64,000 nt of DNA from Atherinomorus stipes (GCA_023101725.1 JALJCO010007085.1:248001-312000); one strand, 5' to 3'. Counted from the first letter of the stretch, positions 25,645-39,438 are shown. A program made the numbers and translations. Notes: a model not told the origin generated them from the sequence alone.

Positions 25645-26160
25645 ACTGGGATGTTTTATGGAGATATCTATTTTACTGCCTTTTCATGAATTTTGGATTG
25701 TAAATTTTTGTATGATATATCCATCTTTGAATTTATTTATCAGTTAAAGGAATCAGCAGTTGATAGCAACATCATATTGCTCTACTCTGTATGGCAACAA
25801 TTGGCCTATGGCAAGAGTGTTCATGATGGTCTGCCCTAGAGGAGGAAGACAGATATGTCATAGTTCAAAGGTCAGGAGGTGGAAGGTGACAGTCAATGGT
25901 TAATTTAATGACCAAGGAAATGCATATTTCCAAATCTTTAGTAAACCTAAATGAACAGTGAGACCCTTTTATTTTAAATTACATAAAAAAAGAGAAATAT
26001 TCCGTCGGGTGCATAGCATTTATGAAATTGGTACAATCCCAACTTACAATTATGAAATTAAAATGCATAAAACAATCATGTCTTAAAACACTGCTTTTAT
26101 GCTGCAACATTGTTTCACCCAGTGTTTAAATTATTAATTGCCCTGTCTATTTCTATAGTG
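25645..26160. other. Intergenic stretch, nothing recognised
   Basis: AT-rich sequence between the LINE relic and a SINE-like repeat. No open frame of note and no repeat with clear ends. Confidence 0.6.
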
Positions 26161-26164
26161 TTTG

Positions 26165-26440
26165 CATGTGATGTAGTGATTAGTCGCATTGCCTTGCCGT
26201 AAAAAGGATTCTGGTTTGAATTTCCAATTGCAGTACAAAAACATGCGTATAAAGTTAAACTGGCCATCCTAAACTGTCTGTACGTGTTAATGTTTGTGGT
26301 CATTTGTCTTTGTATTGGCCGTCTGATGGATTGACAACCTTACCACGGTGTACCCAGCTCTTGCCTGATGGTAGCTGGAATAGGCTCCATTTCCCTGCAA
26401 ACCTGAACAGGACTAGAGGATATATAGAAAGAAACTGATA
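26165..26440 (+). repeat. Degraded SINE-type repeat common in teleosts
   Basis: The order of landmarks follows a widespread fish interspersed repeat. There is a tRNA-like head (GATGTAGTGATTAGTCGCATTGCC, split by mutations; B-box-like TTTGAATTTCC). Then come ACAAAAACATGCGTATAAAGTTAAACTGGCC, GTCTGATGGATTGACAACCTT, GTAGCTGGAATAGGCTCCA and a terminal AACAGGACTAGAGGATATA. Many substitutions show it is old. The subfamily is not determined. Confidence 0.6.
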
Positions 26441-29400
26441 TGAACTCGTTTAATTTTCAGATTGATAAAAGGCTTTATGCAAATCTGCTGCAACAAAGAA
26501 CAGAACAAGTCAATCCTGTGAGTAACAACCACATCATTTGACTATTATTTGTTCAATTATACTGCATCAATATAAATTTGATTTAGAGATGAATAAGGTA
26601 TCATTCTATAAATTCAATTTACTATAGTTAAGTGTGTGTTGAGCCTTGATTGACTCATGCCAATGTGTCTATTTGCATGTTTTTCGTACACGTGCATAGT
26701 GAAATAGCCAAAAGGACTTCCCTGAGATCAAGCTGACTTCTTTCATTAATTTAAGCCACTTGAGAAATTATGAAGTCTTCTACACTTTGTATATTTGATA
26801 CCTCGCAACACATAAATCTGAGTTAAAAGTTTGCCGTTTTTGTGGCCATAATGCGAGTCCTTGGCTGCCTGGCTGCGTGTGTTCCTGGTGGCATGGTGAC
26901 ACAAGGCAGATTAGGGGTGACACTGGCTAAATGTTTGCAGATGAGGGTTCCCAATATTTAATCACCACAGTAACAATGGTCACTAGGCAAGGCCAGTGGG
27001 CCAAGTTGCCCAAGGGTATGATGCAACAAGTTGTTTATTCCAGGATCTGACTGTGGGTATGTGGGTGTGTGCTTGTGTGTTCATGCCCTCAGCTGTCCCC
27101 TGACCACTTGCCTGAGGGAGAAGCGTGCTTGGTCAGTGCTCTACCAAGCTTCGCCTAACACAGTCATGTCCCGCCTGACCCTAACACAATCCACACAGTC
27201 AGTCTTGGCAAGACGATGAGAGTGGAGGTTTCCTGGTTCACAACAACTGTCATTTTAGTGGTGTGTGCACATTCCCGTGGTCCACGGATAACCATTTCAC
27301 ACATGCATAAAGCAAATTGGATAGTTTACTGTCTTTGATGGATTAACAGAGGAATGCAAAAGTTTGGGGGTTACAATTCAGGCTAAAACATTCTGTAAAT
27401 GTGAATAGTTCAGTGAGTAAACAACTAAATTTTCAAAAGGGATGAAGTTAAAGATTATTTCTTCAACATTTCAAGCAAGATTACTGTTTGAGTTCCAGTT
27501 TTTATGGTTTGACAGTTTCTTCTGGAAATTGTTGGTATTTCTTCACCTCCATTTGTGGATCTAATGCTCCATGTGTGACTGAGAGCAACACATGATACTA
27601 CCACACCTGTGCTTCACAGTGATTTTCTTCAAACATAACTTTGCTCATATATCAAAATATAAACAGCCCACAAAACTTATTCTGGTTTCTCTTGCAAACA
27701 TCCTATACAAAATTCTACTTTTAAAATATGGGGGAGCTTTCTTTATTTTTCTTTATTTTTACTTCTGATGATTCTTGTTAACTTGATAATCGCTTTTTCT
27801 ACATTGTGTCTCAACTAAACAGGGTGAATGAGCCATGACCCTGTGATAAATTCAAAATTTGCTGCTGGACACAAGCTTTACGTTTATTTTGGAAACACAA
27901 AACAAAAAAGTTTCATCTAACATTTGAGACCATTTGGAGATTAATTCATTCACAGAAGCAGAAATTTCATCTAAACTTTCCCAAACTTTTTCAAGAACAT
28001 TTGGCAAAGCAGTGCATAAAGACAATAAAGTCATGTACCACTTTGACACAGAGTGAGGACTTCAAAAGTGATACAACAGTGTTGCGCTGAGAGCCCAGTA
28101 ATGTTGCATACTCACAAAAATACAGTAAGAAACAAATGCAATGTGATGGGTAAAAGGATTATATCTTAGAAATAGCTGAAGTTATACTTGCAAATATACT
28201 GCTGTGCTGTGTTATATTTGGCTGAATGACAGCATGTCAGCTGCAAAAAAGATAAATAACAACAATCAAATGTATCAGTTTTCAAATGATGATTATGGAT
28301 ATTTTACATGTAGCAATATTTTCATTAATGCTAGTCCTGGCTGAACTGGACCTTTGTAGCTTTTTCTGATTGTTTGTTTTTCCACCTCAAGTTTATTTAT
28401 AGAAAAGTTCTGAAGCAGCATTAAAACACAAGAAAACCACTTTGTAAAGATAAAATTTTTGCTGGGTCAGTATCATCAGATCAACCCAATTTCAGTAAAG
28501 CAAACAGATGTTATGTGTGATGCCCTCCTGTTTGAATGTTATTAAAGCTCAAACCAAATATTGTGAGACATTATTCTGAAAGCAAAGTCCTTTATATCTC
28601 ATCCTGTTTTTTCTTGCTTTCTTAATGGTGAGGTCAGTGGAAGGAGGTTTTACAGTGTTAATCACACACATTATGTGTTGAACTGGGTGGGTTTTATTGT
28701 ATTTTTCCACCTATTTTTATAACACAAGCACAAAACAGTTCTTTTTTGTCTTTATACTGTTGGATTTATACCATAAAATAACACAGCCGCCTGAGATAAG
28801 GTAGATCCCTGGTTCACTGTTCAAACAGAGTTCAAATAAACCTGCTTTACATCCATTTAGGAAATTCCACAAATGCGTTGTGGGGATACTGTGGGCAGGA
28901 ATATCTCAAGCCTTCAGGGAACACCGTAGGAGAATATTTCCCGGAATTTTGGGGCCTGTACAACCACAGCGGCAGCTCTTTTTTCTTTTTTTTTTTAAAA
29001 AACTTTTTATTTGAGTTTTTTTAAAGTCTGCAGCTCATTTTGAGATAACACAGGTAGTCAAGCTTTTTGTCTCCCTGATTTTTTTTCTCCCTGGAGGGTG
29101 TGGAATGAAAACAATAAATGAAGAGAAGAAGACAAGAAGGGAGTAGGAAAATAAAAGAGACGAGAAAAAGTGCATTTTTCAAATGGTGAATAATTTGTGT
29201 GTCCTGACATGATGCAGCGCAGGACCACTTCCTGTGGCTCAAGTTTCACTGTGTGTGAGTGTAAATGTGCTGTGGGGGGAGGGTCCACTTCCTGCGCCAA
29301 CCCCTGATTTTGGGGGCCTTTTAGATTTGTGGAAAAGTTGGAGTGAATATGCAGCAAGAACAGATCTTCCTAAAAAGATCTGAAACATCACTGTTGAATG

Positions 29401-31370
29401 TAGAAATGTCTTATATAGTGTAGTAAATATTAACACCGAACAAGCAGCTACACCTTTTAACAAACACTAACCAGATCAATTTTAATGATGAGGTTGAACA
29501 GTTTTGTCTCTTAGAAGTTAATTTACATCACTATGCAAACCTCTGCAGGCATTTATTTACGTGTGGGAAAGGGTGAGAAGTTGTACATTTCTGTGTGCAG
29601 GTGCTGATTATTTGTGTGGCCTCAGGAAGTTATATCATCAACTGTGAGCTCAACAACCTTGCTCAGACATTATGCTTTCCCACTCTTTAATAGTGGAGTT
29701 AATATCCCTGTGGTGCCTTTCCTAATAACCCCTGTTTATCTTCAAGTTATGAGGCCAAGACTACATGCTCCAGTCATGTTGTGGAAGACACTTCCTTTAA
29801 GTTCCCAAATCTATTTCTTCTGTGGATGCTTCTCACTTAGTTTTACTAAATTAATTAGCCTCTAATGATTAGTTTTAGCTCTCTTTTTGTGTGTGTGTGT
29901 GTCCAGCTTGGGGCCTGGCAGAGTCTGTTTGAGGTTTTTGTGGCTGCAGGTAGCGGACCTGTTCACTTAAACACTGTACCTCTAATGCACTCCAGATGAT
30001 CCCACTATTTATAACTCTTCCACATGCATGCATTCTCTCGCACACGCGCGCTGCTTTGCCTTGTTGTAATGCTGGCGCCTGGTTTTTTATTATGCCATCA
30101 TTTTTTGAGACTGTTACCAGAAACGCACACTTGCAGACACACAGCCCTGATTCCAAAACACTTTGGCCCACTGTGTACACCGTAAATTATCATAAATGAA
30201 TTGATTGCCTTTTATTTAACTCATCCTTTAAAAAGAAAGTAAGCACAAAAGATCGATGTAATGATGGATTTTTTGAAAAGATGTATAAAGAAACCTGGTG
30301 GCGCTAGCAACACGTCAGCAGTATGACTGAATATGAAAAAAAAAAAAAAAAATCCCAAAGATTCTTTATGAGTTATTTAGAAGAAAAGATGGGGAGGGAT
30401 TCACTACTATGCAGTATGACTGTGTTTGTGTTATCATTTCTCAATGTCAGATTCCAAAGACTGTGGGGATTTTATCATTCAGATATAAAGTTTCAGAGAA
30501 TCTGGACAAACCAGTAAACCAGACAATGTGCTGAACAAACAAGACTGAATGCTCAGGGTGAACATTTTTCACAATAATGCAACTTGAATGTGGTAAACCT
30601 TGGCTCCAGGGTTTGATAAACAAGGGGTTGTAAGGAAGGCACTCCAAGATTATTATCTTTATCTTTTTATAAGGTGGGAAAGTAAGTCTGAATGACATGT
30701 ACAGGTGGAGCTGAAGACTGCAATCAACTGAATGATCTTTTCTTGACTCCCCCATACATTTAGGAGAAATCTACACTTTCTGTTTACTTTCTATGTTGTT
30801 ACTTAAAACAGTTGAATAGATTTTTGCAAATGCAAAGTTTTACAGTACTGAAGCTTACCTTTTGCGTCTCAGTTGTAATTCAAAGCATATGCTTTATGAC
30901 TTAATGAAAACTCAGAGCACAAGCCCACTAGGAATGATGACAAGCAGTAAAGGATTATCACTTAAATAGGAGAGCTTGCAGATCACAAGCAAGTGCAGCT
31001 GCCAGCACTGTTCATGGTACAGTACAGTGGCTGTGTTTTGTTGAGAGATCATGTGTTTTCATAGATATCATTATTTGCATTTATTGCCATACATAGAAAA
31101 ACACATGTATGACGTATTTTTTGGATTTATAACAATTTCTAGACTCAGATAATCACATTAGACATGATTTGTATGTGAGCTGGTAATGTGGTTATGCTAA
31201 AAGCAAGCAGGGCTAGAGTACCTGTACCTGTTCCTTAGTACCTGTACATGAGAAATTAAATATGTTCCCCTGAACAAACAAATGTGCAATGTAAATGAAA
31301 TAAGATGTCACTAATAGAAAAGTCTAGGACACATTAAAAATAGTTATATATTGTAAAATAAAAAAAAAAT
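26441..31370. other. Intergenic, gene-free
   Basis: About 5 kb of AT-rich sequence between snx13 and twist1. It contains simple T-rich (28979-28997) and A-rich (30337-30352) runs. No exon of HDAC9 or any other family was recognised in any frame. Distal twist1 enhancers could sit here, but nothing in the sequence shows it directly. Confidence 0.6.
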
Positions 31371-31930
31371 TGTTTAGTGAGGATGCTGACAGTTCCATGT
31401 GTGTGCCCTTGGTGCAAATGTGCCAAAGTGCAGTTGTTTGGTCTGTGTGGGTGGTGGTGGGACTCAGTGAGTTGTCAAATCTCACTGCCTGGGGAAAGAA
31501 ACTGCTCAGCATCCCACTGGTCCTGCAGCTGATGCTCCTGAGCCGTTTTCCTGATGGTAAAATAGAGAGTGTGGGATGGGTGGTTATGATGGCTGTCGCC
31601 CTGCTGGTACAGCGCTCCTCATAGATACCCAGCAGTGTAGGGAGACGGGCACCAGGGATTTTCTGTTTCTGTGCAGCTGGTGTTTCTTTTGCCCTTTGCA
31701 GTTCCCAAACCAGGAGATGAGACTCTAGGTGAGGATGCTTTCAATTGCACCCGAGGTGGTCAGATGCTCTTTAGGCAGACCAACTGCTGGGCCTTTTTAA
31801 TGATGGCTGTGGTGTTGATGGTAGAGGTTGTGTGCCAGTTGAACCCCAAGAAATTTAAAGCAGCTGCCCCGTTGATGTTCAAGGATCTGCATGTGCCCTC
31901 ACCAGACCTGTGGATGGTGGAATAGTCAAT
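31371..31930 (-). mobile_element. 5'-truncated LINE relic (C-terminal part of the pol protein)
   Basis: On the minus strand, discontinuous frames give INTTAIIKKAQQ (near 31800), TENPWCPSPYTAGYL (near 31650) and SSFFPQAVRFDNSLSP (near 31480). Their order and content match the C-terminal tail of a fish LINE reverse-transcriptase protein, around the LLPSGRR...NSFFPxAVRLLN motif. Several stops and frameshifts are present. The plus-strand open frames here are antisense shadows. Confidence 0.7.
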
Positions 31931-34830
31931 TATAGCTGGATGAGCTAATTTGCACTAGTCGATATTAAAGCTTAAAATAACATTTAGCCTAAAAGAAAAA
32001 CAAACAAAAAAAGTGGCGTGGCAGATCCGATGAAGAGTTTTTGAGATCTCACATATATACTAATAAAAAGTAAGATTTTACACAAAGTCTTGATTTCTGT
32101 TTAAAAAACTTACAGCTTCACCAATACATCCATTTATATATTTACGATGTGTACTTTTGGTCTCAAGACCTTTTGCCTCCTTTTTTTTCAGAGGTGGTGT
32201 TACTTTACACTTTTCCTGTCAGTATGCCATGACTAGAGTTTATTAGTGTGTGTTGGTATGAGAGAGAGTTTGGAAGTTGGCACTAACCTTTTACCAGGCA
32301 GTCGGGGGAAGGGAATTATGGGGCATTTAGGCCAGTTTTACAGGAGTTGAAAAAACATGCAAATGGTTCAAATAACACCAAACGCCAAGCTTATAAAATC
32401 ACACAACCAACACCTTTTGAGAGGGGAAAGAAAGAAAGGCGCAGACAGAAAAACACCAGTCAGGAAAACAAATATAATGTTCTAATATTAAACTTTTTGC
32501 AAAGTCAAAAAGAAAAACAGGGAAAAAAAAGAAGGAAAAAAAAAAAAACACCCACACACTGAGTCAGAGTACAACTGCCTAGAAAAATGCTGGCTGGCGA
32601 TAACCACTTCATCAGCAAGACTTTGTTTTCATACAGTCCCGGCATCCTTCTCTTTGTCTCAGAGTGGTTTTCCCTCCCTCTTAAAATTCACTTGCCCAGA
32701 CTTTTAAAGAGCAGAAAATAAGTAAACAGCAAGACATGATGAGGGGTTCTGTATTTGTGCATTTAGTTAAATAAAAAGAGGACTTTGAATAAGAGAGGGA
32801 AATGAGAGGGGAAGTATTAAACAGAGCAAGGAAGATTATATGAGAGATAGAATGAAAGAATATGATGGGGGGGAGGGTTGAGATGGGAAAGATGGGGTAA
32901 GAGAGGTGGAAAGACAGAGAGAGACCACCTGAGTGTAATGAAAGAGGGACTAAGGAGATAGAAGTAAAGAAGGGGGAGAAAGGAGCAGAGGGAGACCACC
33001 CCACAGTTAACACCAGAGGAAAGGCTGCACAGTTTAACGTCTCTTTCTCTCCCAGCACAGCTCCCCTTGGACCAACACCGAGGCTGGAGTTGCTCTTGCT
33101 GCCAAGTCATCCTTCACTCCGCCCTCATGTACGTGTGTGTTTGTGCACACTCACTCATGACATGGGCCCACAGAACGCCAGTAAACTATGGCTGGGCTCT
33201 GCTTATTGCTTTCAAAAGAGAAAAGCTTAAAACCCCTATATGATCCATGATGATGCAACGCTTTGTTGTCTTTGTGTATGCATCAGATAATCTGAATTAC
33301 TCTGAACTTAGTCAAAACAATGCTTTTTTTCCCATTAACATTTTCCCATTGAAAGCCTCATTCCCATCTCTGTGAAAGGGCCTGTGTTGAGTCAAACAAT
33401 GTCCTCTCTCTGTGGATGCAACGCACATCGGGCTGTGCGTGACCTGAGGCTTTTCCATACTGATAGTCTATAGATCTGTCCACGATAAGAAACCACTGTG
33501 GTTTTATAAGGTAAACATGGCAAAACCTCTTTAACCTTAATCAACAGACCTCCAAAAGGTCCCCATTTTCTGCCAAAATTAAAAGTTCAGAAAGCTTAAA
33601 TCCAATAAAGGCACTTTGTACTGGGTGCAGTAAATTAAGTTAGGAGAAAGAGCCTATGTGTTTGATTGAGCTGCGCTGCTCTTTGATAATACAGCTATGT
33701 TTATATTTGTAAAGCGGGGCCACTGTGATATTGTCTGGTATGTGGAGAGTTATGAGGGGCTTGTGTTTAACTCAATCTGCAAGATAAACAGCCACAGGCA
33801 ACAGAACTCAGAGGATTCATATAAGTTTGTTCCCTCTTGCTTGAATTCTTTTCTTGCTGCTTCATCTGCTTGAGCATTTTTAACTCTCACCCATCATCCA
33901 TGTCACTTCTCTGTGCTTTCCTAATGCTCTGAATTTACATCTGACAAGTATTAGTGGACTGAGGCATTTTTGGGGAGGCCATTATAGTGGCTCGTGGTCC
34001 AGCTGGGGGTCGCTGCATTCTGGGGAGAGGGTCAGTTTGAAAGGTCACAGGTCAGGGCTGATGGGTGCAGTTGGCACCGACCTCAGGGGATGATTGTGGG
34101 TAAATGCTCATTATGTTTATAAGCTACAGGGCCAACTTAGAAGGCCCTGTAACTATGTCCCTGCTAATGTTGAGGCAATGTTCTCATTAATAATTCTGAT
34201 TAGGGTTAGGGTATAAAATGATGATGTTAATAACATATAATGATAAACAAAACCTTTTATTCCAAAATCTATTGGAAAATAGCAAAAAGGTAAAATAGAA
34301 ATTATTATAAGTGCAAAATGTATTAATTTATTTTTTAATTGTCCTTGAGCAACACATTTTAGAAAAAGACTAGTGGCATGTTTATTATTATGTTGTTACT
34401 CCTTGTTTTAAACCATTACTGAAGTTTGAAAAAAGACACATTTCAAATTATTTTAAGTGGATTTTAGCTTCTCAGTATTTCACAGTCTCCTTTGTGGCAG
34501 TTCTTAATGTTCCAAGTGTTTTGATTGCAGTTGACCATACTGGATTGCAGGCTGGCCAGTTTAGCACCAGAGTTATCTTACTTTGCAACCATGCTGAACA
34601 GAATATGGGATGGTGTTGTCTTGCTGAATTAAGCTGGACCTTTCCTGAAAAAACAACAAACAAACAAACAAACCCAAAGATATTGTCTAGAATGTCTTTG
34701 GGTTTGTTCTGTCACTTGTAAATTGTTCTGTCAATTGAAGTCTTACTATGTATCCTGCATGACAACTGATAGAAGTGTTGTCACTTTACAATTTCTGTGC
34801 CTATTCAGTTGTGACACTACAGTATGTAGA
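31931..34830. other. Intergenic, gene-free, with purine-rich tracts
   Basis: Contains an A/G-rich stretch at 32400-32550 and a GA-rich stretch at 32770-33000, which yield long Lys/Arg or Ser/Pro open frames that are compositional artefacts. No recognised gene or mobile element. Confidence 0.6.
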
Positions 34831-34838
34831 CAAACATA

Positions 34839-34905
34839 ATAATAATAATAATAATAATAATAATAGTAATACATTTTATTAAAAGTGCCTTTCAAGAAAC
34901 CCAAG
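34839..34905. repeat. (AAT)n microsatellite joined to a LINE-tail-like sequence
   Basis: About nine AAT units run into ACATTTTATTAAAAGTGCC and TTTCAAGAAACCCAAG, which resembles the ACATTTTATTTxTAGxGCCTTTCAAGACACTCAAG sequence that accompanies many fish LINE tails. Confidence 0.6.
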
Positions 34906-35629
34906 TAACAAATCATATATATTTTCCCGTAAGATTGGGCTGCATGTGCACTAACAAACCCCTAAAATATCACAGATGTTGGCTTCTGAACTGAATGGTC
35001 CTTCACCTCTTCAGCCAAGAGGATAAAAAAAAAAAAAATTCAAGATTTGTAAAACCAATTCAGAATTTTTAATTCATCAATGGCAACGTTTTAAATTCAT
35101 CTGAGTCCATCTGGAATGAGCTCAGACCAGAGTAGATGGCATCTCAACAAGATCTTATTTCAGGGTTTTCTTTGCATTTATGGATGTAGTAGTGATAGTT
35201 TTAATGACTTTGTCAAAGGAGGCGTTGCTGGGCTTATACGGGGATGAATTGTGTCTGTTTTCAATTCTGTGGCTATTCTCAAATTCTTTTAAAATCTGTA
35301 TTGAAAACTCCCCCCCACCTTCCTCTGGAAGCCCTCTATGAAGTACTCCTTTTACAGCCAATCAGGTAATTGATCAGTTGTCAATGAAATTCATCCAGTT
35401 ATTCTTTTAACCTCACAGTGTGAAGGGTACCTGTTAGGAATGAGGGTTAGGTTTAGATTATTCAAAAACTGGCTAAACTAGCACTATTTTGACAGGGAAA
35501 AAGGGGAACTCCAATCATCCAAAGCACCCAATATTAAAAAAATATTTAACATTTACAAGCTTGGCTGCAGGTTAAAATAGATGTTTGGTTATGTTTCCCT
35601 GCAGCATCTCACCAAAGAAGACTAAGGTT
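34906..35629. other. Intergenic, nothing recognised
   Basis: Contains a run of 13 A (about 35026-35038). No open frame or repeat could be assigned. Confidence 0.55.
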
Positions 35630-36332
35630 TTTTTCTGTCTTCAATCCACATTCTCCGTCGCAATACTGTCTACAGGAAATATGGTTTGTCGTTGCTCACC
35701 TGCTTTTGAAACATGACAGCTGTCAAGAGTCTTTCTTAGAATTGAAGGCTTGGATGATGCTGAACTTTTGAATTTTAACAAGGACAAAACTGAAACAGTG
35801 ATGTTTGGACACATTTGTTTTAGATGTGGATAAACATATACTTTATGTTGATAAAATGTTTTTTAAAAAGAAGAAAAGTCAGTGTAATAGCTGGCACTAA
35901 TGCATGGAAACAGATTAACTAAGGGGTTCAAATAGTTTCTTTAAGCTGAGTTGTCTAAAGCCAGGCCTGCTTTTTATCATCTAATGATTTTGAAAGACTT
36001 GTGCATGCTTTTATCACATCACAGCTGGACTGTTGTGATGCCTTAAACATTGGTGTTAGCCAGGCCTCACTTTAATGGCTGCATAGGTCCAGATTTCTGT
36101 ACTGCATTTACTCATTTGCGTCCCTTCTCTGGCTCCCGTTACATTTTATGATGGATTTTAAGGAACCAATGGCCTCAGGCCTCATCCCGTCCAGTTTTTA
36201 GGTCTCATCGTACATCATATTTTATTCCTTGGCATTTAAATCCTGAGAGTTCAATTCTTAACTGCTTTTAAGTACACTACACTTTGGTCAATGGGTCGTT
36301 CCTCTGAATGTGCTTTATGAATAAACTTGAAG
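35630..36332 (+). mobile_element. Decayed LINE relic (L2/Rex1-like), 3' part
   Basis: Plus-strand fragments read ELKAWMMLNFLNFNKDKTE with small gaps (35740-35800), matching the LxxVKxWMxxNFLxLNxxKTE motif that follows the YADD box in L2/Rex-type reverse transcriptases. Fragments further down resemble the HAFITSRLDYCNAL region (36005-36060) and LHWLPV (36125-36150). It ends GTGCTTTATGAATAAACTTG, a typical tail. Heavily mutated and incapable of coding. Confidence 0.65.
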
Positions 36333-38589
36333 AAAAAAGAGATGCATCCTCTACTGTCACTGGTGCACCTTCTCATATTGAATCGAATTTTGGAAGATGA
36401 AATATTTCATATTCAAATCGCAGTGGAAAACACAAAATTTCTAGGAAGAGGAGGATTTAATTGTAATCAATTTCCATATACTGCTATTTTGCAAAAGGAA
36501 ATAAAAAGAAACTCAAACACACATAAACATATAGTCAATGCTTACAGACACACACTAACTGCCTCAGGTTGAGATGAAACACAGATAATTAGTTCTAATG
36601 GAAACCAGACTTGCAAATCAAACCTCTTTCTCCCCCCGTCTGTCTCAGCCTGACTTCCTCTCCCCCCTCCTCTTTTTGTGGTGTTGAGGGTTAATGTAAA
36701 CCAGGGCTTGTTACCCCGTAATGGGAGACTTCAGAGAGAGAGAGAGAGAGACTGGAGGTAAGGGCGATGCTTTTCTGGAGGAAGGACACAGGTAGACTTC
36801 TGTTAGAGCGCTTAGACAACCACACTTTAACTCAGAATCGGGTTCAGTGTATAAGAGTCAGAAATCCATCTCTAGAAAGATTTACATCTCTTGGCATTAT
36901 TAAGACACACAATGGCCTCTACCTTTAGGATCAGTTTAAAGATGGCAAAAGCAAGGAGATATAAAGTATGATTAATGAATGGGAGAGAGTGTGTGTGAGT
37001 GTGTGTCAGTCATCAAAGAGTCTATAAATCATAGCACACTTAAAGCTGGAGAGCCAGATGCCTTCACACTGATAACAAGCGGTCATCCCATTACTTTTAA
37101 ACATCAAAGTAGGGCAGGAGCTGAGTTGCAGGAGCCCTCTTCCCCCTCTTTCGCTCCCTCTGTGTGGAATGTATTTCCCTGTTTCATAGGCGTGAGAAAT
37201 CCCCTCTGTGTGTGCATAACCTATATGTGTTTGTGTGTGTGTTTTGAAGCCTCAAAGGTGACATTCCTCCATGTCAGAGCAACAGCCTCAAGTTTAAGAT
37301 AACACAGCCACGGTGATCTAAGGGTGGGAATCAATTCCCCCCGTCGGCTGATGAGGGCTTCAGGTCAGAGCTGATGGCTTTACCTTCCGCACGCAACCCG
37401 TGATGCAAAAACACAGTTATGCCTCCACCATCATCTCTTCACAATCCTGCAGAGGGATGTGCAACTCCCTATAAAAAGTCTTTCATCTTTGATTGGTCAA
37501 ACCCATTTTACTGCAGCCCTCTCACCTACTTGCATCATATTTTCATATGAAACACCCTTTACATTAATTCAGGACTTCATAAAAGGCATCAGCACATACT
37601 TTCAATGCAAGTCTTTCCCTCCTTGAGGATACATGTAATCCCAATACTGTATCTATACTCTATGTGTGTGTGTGTGTGTGTGTAAACATTTCCTTTTCAT
37701 CTGACCATTATTATAATACATGTGACCAGGACACACAACCTATTTCTATTCAAGCTTCATTTTGAAATAAATAAGTGCATCTATTCTATTCAGTGCTGCA
37801 GCTGAAATGTCTAAACTGATCTTTCTATTAATGTTATTAATCAGTAGGAAACACTCCAGTGAAAATCTGCTCATTAAAAAAAAAAAATAATAATCTGGAC
37901 AACACAGATAGAATAAATGAAGGATTTTATGCAACAACTACATGAATATTTCAATGTGGTTAAGTCTGTGGTTTGGCTATTTTATCTTCTATAATCTTTC
38001 AAAACTCTATCCCTTATTTGGGATGGTTGATTGTATTTCTATGCAAACGATCTCCATTTTCTTCACCAGACTTGCTCATATATATGATTATATGGTTCAT
38101 CCAGTTTGCATTATGACCCATGTCCACCTCATTTATCTGTCAAAACTCTTGAGATATAGCTGCTCGCAGCACCTGCAGACGACTCCCATGCTGACCTGTG
38201 GCTCTGAGGACATCTGGGAATATCATGCATGCCTCCCACTGCTCCAAATTCACCATGTTCAAACAGACCACCAGCTAATTATGGCTTTCCCAGATCCCTG
38301 AGCTCATGAAATTACTACAGAATACGCCAGCAGTACGAGATGTTTTCTTTTGCCCCCTCCACTTTGGATTAGTTAACTGGGGATTCACCAACAACCAATG
38401 AAAACAAACTTTACACAACCTCAAAGAATTTAGACCATGAGAAATAATCTTGTTTAAAAAAGTGAGGCACATATTACAGTTTTTGGGGCAAAGATAACTG
38501 CCTTGAGTCTTAAAGCAAAAGTCCTGTAACTAATATAAACCAACCTAAAGCCTGAATGAATGTCCAGACAGTTATGAGAAATGAAAGAT
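36333..38589. other. Intergenic, downstream of twist1
   Basis: Holds a (GA)n tract at 36732-36751 and a (TG)n tract at 37663-37682. No gene recognised. Confidence 0.6.
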
Positions 38590-39438
38590 ATCTTCATTTT
38601 TTATTCAACATGTTACCAAATATGTACAACACATAAAATGCTCCAAGTCTAGATCCATTCAGCGTTCTGTGATTTTTTGCCCCCCCCCCCCCCAAAATAA
38701 ATAATTTTTATTTGAGACAGGGAAAAAGGAATTTCATACCTGTGTAGAAAAATAAATACAAAATACTTCATTTTTTCTGTGAAACACTGTCACATGGAAT
38801 GTGGAGTGGATTGTCATTTTCCTCTCATGTTTCAAAACAGAGCAGTTTTATCAGAGTTCAATGTGTTTTTACAACATTCATAGTCGCAGTGGTCTCTTTT
38901 TCTTCATATCCGTCTTGTCTGTCCTAAGTGCTCCCTTGCAATTATACAGTCCATGCAAAAGGGAAATATGGAAAGGCTGCTTGCACACAGTGGCTGAGCC
39001 TGGGCTCCGGCTGTCTTTGGCCTGATCCACTGGTCCTCAGTCTGGGAATCTGCGAAAGAAATATTCTTTTCAGCAAAACATCAATCCACTTAAATACATC
39101 TCTTGCTATATTTATGAGCTGTTAATGATGTAACTTGTGATCTATGTGAGCATGAAACTGTTTTCAGGTGAAAAGGCGTCCCCTTTCAATTTGGTGTTAA
39201 AAATATCTTGTGGTTTATGTCAAATAACTTAATTTTGTTGCTTCATGCACACTAAAGGCCAAATGAATCTCTGATACAAATTATTCATTGTAGTGCGAAC
39301 AATTCTTTGACTTTTCATTTGCAGGTTGTGCGTAAATGCGCATGCAGCCGGTTTTGGCACACATCTCGTCTGTGCAGGATGAAAGGTTCAAGTGGTTCAG
39401 CTTACCGTGCTGGCCCATCACAAGCAGTCCTGCTCCAG
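38590..39438 (-). other. twist1: twist1 3'UTR with a probable UTR intron
   Basis: After the stop codon at 39439-39441 the transcript reaches a good donor, CACG|GTAAGC (exon end 39406). A matching acceptor TTTCGCAG|ATTCC lies upstream of 39049, giving an intron of 39050-39405 (356 bp). Vertebrate Twist1 genes are known to have one intron in the 3'UTR, which supports this. A polyadenylation signal AATAAA on the minus strand (about 38598-38603) follows TTGTACATATTTGGTAACATG. The 3'UTR exon also holds a 14-C tract (38680-38693). The exact end is inferred. Confidence 0.6.

Noticed and set aside
31370..31925. Plus-strand frames of 84 codons each
   Set aside because: Antisense to a LINE relic; the meaningful reading is on the minus strand and is broken.
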